Positions 6,081 through 7,275 of a DNA stretch of 7,275 nt are shown piece by piece. The stretch is from an uncultured Collinsella sp. GTDB lineage: Bacteria; Actinomycetota; Coriobacteriia; Coriobacteriales; Coriobacteriaceae. Numbering within the stretch: the stretch's first letter is position 1; every line of letters begins with the position of its first letter. A model generated the notes under the pieces. It had not been told where the DNA came from, did not search any database, and saw only the letters and a program-made list of their open reading frames with translations. A program made the translations under genes and the position numbers. Location: NCBI GenBank assembly GCA_958421655.1, contig CATZMG010000082.1:1-7275 (forward strand). The letters run 5' to 3'.

Positions 6081-6232
6081 TGTGTGCACATAGATTCTGC
6101 AGCTAGATTGGATGGCGACACCATAAACTAATGGACGTTTTGCCGAGAGGCATGAATGTTTAAAGCGCAAAGAGTGCGCGACGGGCCCCGCGAATGGGGC
6201 GATGATGCCCGAGAGGGCCAAGAAGGAGTCTC
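6081..6232. other. 152-nt intergenic leader upstream of the RGG protein gene
   Basis: I see no coding sequence and no clear terminator after the MFS gene. The left half holds TGTGCACA (6083-6090), an 8-bp palindrome, and a direct repeat TAGATT (6091-6096 and 6104-6109). No well-spaced -35/-10 pair stands out. The right half carries four small hairpins, annotated separately. Read-through from the MFS gene and an own promoter are both possible. Confidence 0.5.
6141..6218 (+). promoter_or_regulatory. Array of four small hairpins in the 5' leader of the RGG protein gene
   Basis: In order: TGCC-GAGA-GGCA (6141-6152), GCGCA-AAGAG-TGCGC (6165-6179), GCCCC-GCGAAT-GGGGC (6185-6200) and GCCC-GAGA-GGGC (6207-6218). 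All stems are perfect. The first and last are capped by GAGA, a GNRA-type tetraloop. The last stem ends 4 nt before the AAGGAG ribosome binding site (6223-6228). Each stem is short, so individual significance is modest, but the ordered spacing is suggestive of a structured leader. Confidence 0.4.
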
Positions 6233-7075
6233 ATGTCTGAGAACGAAGAGATCATGAACGAGACCGAGAACGAGACCATGGCTGCCGAGGTCGAGGCAGT
6301 CGAGACCGTGGAGACCGAAGCTGCCGAGGTTGAGGCTGCTGACGAGGTTTCCGCCGAGGAGGAGGCCGAGGTTGTCAAGGCCGCCGTTGATTACGATGAC
6401 GAAGAGCTGATGGACAAGATGCAGAAGGCCGCCCGCCTGCTGCGTAGCCGTCGCTTTGCTATTTCCAAGGAGGAGGAGGCCAAGGCCGAGCGCATGGCGA
6501 ACATCGAGCGCGCCATCAAGCTTCTTGACCTCAAGCCCAAGATGGAGCAGAAGGAAATGTCCGACCTGCTGGGCATGCGCCTCCGTGAGCTCGATGGCCT
6601 GATGGCCGAGGCCGAGGCCGCCGATCTGGTCGGCCGCATCGACGACGCCGAGGGCGATATGCGCAAGATCGTCGTCTTCGCTGCCGAGGATGCCGCTGAG
6701 GGCCTGGTCGAGCTTGCCAACAAGAAGGAGAAGCTCCTGCCCGAGCTTTCTTACGAGGAGGCCACCGAGCTGATGGCCGCTCTCGATAAGGTTATCGCTC
6801 CGCTTGTCGCCATGGGCCTGGACGAGGACCGCGGTCCTCGCGGCGGCCGTGACGACCGTGGCGGTCGCGGTGGCGATCGCGGCGGCCGTGGCGGCTTTGG
6901 TGACCGTGGCGGCGACCGTGGCGGTCGCGGCGGCTTTGGCGGCAACCGTGGTGGCTATGGCGATCGCGGTGGCAACCGTGGCGGCTTCGGCGGCAACCGC
7001 GGTAACGACCGCGGCGGTCGCGGTGGCGATCGTGGCGGCCGCAACGGCGGCGGCTTCCGCGGCAACCGCTTCTAG
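6233..7075 (+). CDS. MarR-like winged-helix protein with C-terminal RGG-box tail
   Basis: The 280-aa product has three parts. Residues 1-58 form an acidic low-complexity tail rich in Glu, Ala and Val. Residues about 58-193 resemble a MarR fold: an N-terminal helix, a helix-turn-helix (MEQKEMSDLLGMRLRELDGL, 104-123), ADLVGRIDDAEGDMRKIVVF (130-149) like the MarR wing with its Asp and Arg, and closing helices containing LPELSYEEATELMAALDKV. Residues 198-280 are a disordered Gly/Arg/Asp tail with 14 RGG triplets, 20 Arg, no Lys, and aromatics at 222, 235, 242, 252, 275 and 280. MarR proteins bind DNA as dimers, and RGG tails bind RNA or drive condensation in other proteins. The helix region here is unusually acidic, so nucleic-acid contact may come mainly from the tail. 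AAGGAG (6223-6228) lies 4 nt before the ATG. Role inferred: nucleic-acid-binding regulator. Confidence 0.85.
   Translation: MSENEEIMNETENETMAAEVEAVETVETEAAEVEAADEVSAEEEAEVVKAAVDYDDEELMDKMQKAARLLRSRRFAISKEEEAKAERMANIERAIKLLDLKPKMEQKEMSDLLGMRLRELDGLMAEAEAADLVGRIDDAEGDMRKIVVFAAEDAAEGLVELANKKEKLLPELSYEEATELMAALDKVIAPLVAMGLDEDRGPRGGRDDRGGRGGDRGGRGGFGDRGGDRGGRGGFGGNRGGYGDRGGNRGGFGGNRGNDRGGRGGDRGGRNGGGFRGNRF
6824..7072 (+). repeat. Degenerate tandem repeat encoding the RGG tail
   Basis: The region is built from variants of CGYGGYGGY and GAYCGYGGY blocks encoding RGG, DRGG and GGFGGNRGG. An exact 20-nt copy, GGCGGTCGCGGTGGCGATCG, occurs at 6860-6879 and 7013-7032. The repeat is in frame throughout, so recombination between copies would change tail length without a frameshift. 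Confidence 0.8.
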
Positions 7076-7079
7076 TTGG

Positions 7080-7107
7080 GTTACGCGGTTTTACCAAACC
7101 GCGTAAC
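7080..7107 (+). terminator. Perfect 12-bp hairpin just after the RGG gene, without T-tract
   Basis: GTTACGCGGTTT (7080-7091) pairs perfectly with AAACCGCGTAAC (7096-7107) around a TACC loop, 4 nt after the stop codon. CTAGTT occurs on both sides (7072-7077 and 7107-7112). No T-run follows, so by itself it is a poor intrinsic terminator. It may protect the mRNA 3' end or act together with the strong terminator downstream. Confidence 0.6.
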
Positions 7108-7120
7108 TAGTTGACGCTGC

Positions 7121-7220
7121 GCGCCCACCAGAGCGACAACTTGTCATTCAAAGAGGACGGCATGACCAGAAGGTCTATGCCGTCCTCTTTTCATGCCAAT
7201 TTGTTCGCTCTGGTGGGCGC
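7121..7220. repeat. Nested ~100-nt inverted repeat around a terminator
   Basis: The outer arms GCGCCCACCAGAGCGA (7121-7136) and their exact complement (7205-7220) form a perfect 16-bp repeat. It continues weakly inward: CAA 7137-7139 with TTG 7201-7203, one base bulged. The arms enclose the terminator stem at 7150-7190. No matching direct repeats flank the element and no transposase lies beside it. Confidence 0.7.
7150..7190. terminator. Strong rho-independent terminator
   Basis: A perfect 14-bp stem (AAAGAGGACGGCAT at 7150-7163 with 7177-7190) has an extra GACC-AGAA-GGTC tip and one bulged T. It ends in CTCTTTTC, a short T-tract. It lies about 75 nt after the RGG gene stop. The opposite strand has a weaker T-tract, so it could also serve a gene entering from the right. 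Confidence 0.85.
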
Positions 7221-7275
7221 TCGCTCATATGACCCAATCCGCTGTCAAGAGCCACAATGGCCCCGCCGACCGCTT

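Noticed and set aside
5121..6221. 366-residue minus-strand open frame opposite the MFS gene
   Set aside because: Its product is His/Arg/Gln-rich low complexity, typical of the antisense of a GC-rich membrane protein gene. The plus strand encodes a convincing transporter.
6824..7072. CRISPR-like or non-coding tandem repeat
   Set aside because: The repeats have no constant repeat/spacer pattern and stay in one reading frame encoding RGG blocks.
6804..7106. Ala/Val-rich plus-strand frame inside the RGG gene
   Set aside because: It is an out-of-frame reading of the RGG-coding repeats. The low complexity comes from the repeat, not from a second gene.
7121..7220. Definite transposon (MITE) call
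   Set aside because: The inverted repeats fit, but no target-site duplication is seen at the ends and copy number cannot be checked here.

Overview
The window looks like chromosomal DNA from a high-GC Gram-positive gut anaerobe. A Coriobacteriia member such as Collinsella is my best guess. It rests on GC-rich third positions, strong AAGGAG-type ribosome binding sites, a glucose-family PTS permease, and a short Firmicutes/Coriobacteria-style peptide deformylase. The taxon is inferred, not proven. There are seven protein genes (one cut by the left edge), no RNA gene, no CRISPR array and no insertion sequence.

Left part (1-3026, plus strand): the tail of one neutral-ceramidase-fold protein overlaps by 4 bp a second, complete protein of the same fold. 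After a 193-bp gap with a 15-nt operator-like palindrome comes a PTS EIIBC permease of the beta-glucoside/glucose family that has no EIIA domain. A strong hairpin terminator closes the unit. The two hydrolase-like proteins are probably cytosolic (no signal peptide on the complete one) and may process what the permease imports. The substrate cannot be read from sequence.

Middle part (3089-4459, minus strand): a 136-aa peptide deformylase-like gene lies 36 bp upstream of a LysR-type regulator on the same strand, so they are probably co-transcribed. Their 3' end converges on the PTS terminator. Divergent from the deformylase is a plus-strand 14-TM DHA2 drug/H+ antiporter-type transporter (4665-6080). 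Its ribosome binding site can be sequestered in an inverted repeat.

Right part (6081-7275): the most unusual gene is a 280-aa protein with an acidic N-terminal tail, a MarR-like winged-helix core and an 83-residue disordered C-terminal tail with 14 RGG triplets. This resembles eukaryotic RGG-box RNA-binding and condensate-forming proteins. Its leader carries four consecutive small hairpins, two with GAGA (GNRA) tetraloops. A perfect 12-bp hairpin lies just after its stop codon, followed by a nested ~100-nt inverted repeat whose core is a strong terminator. The last ~55 bp show nothing I can interpret.
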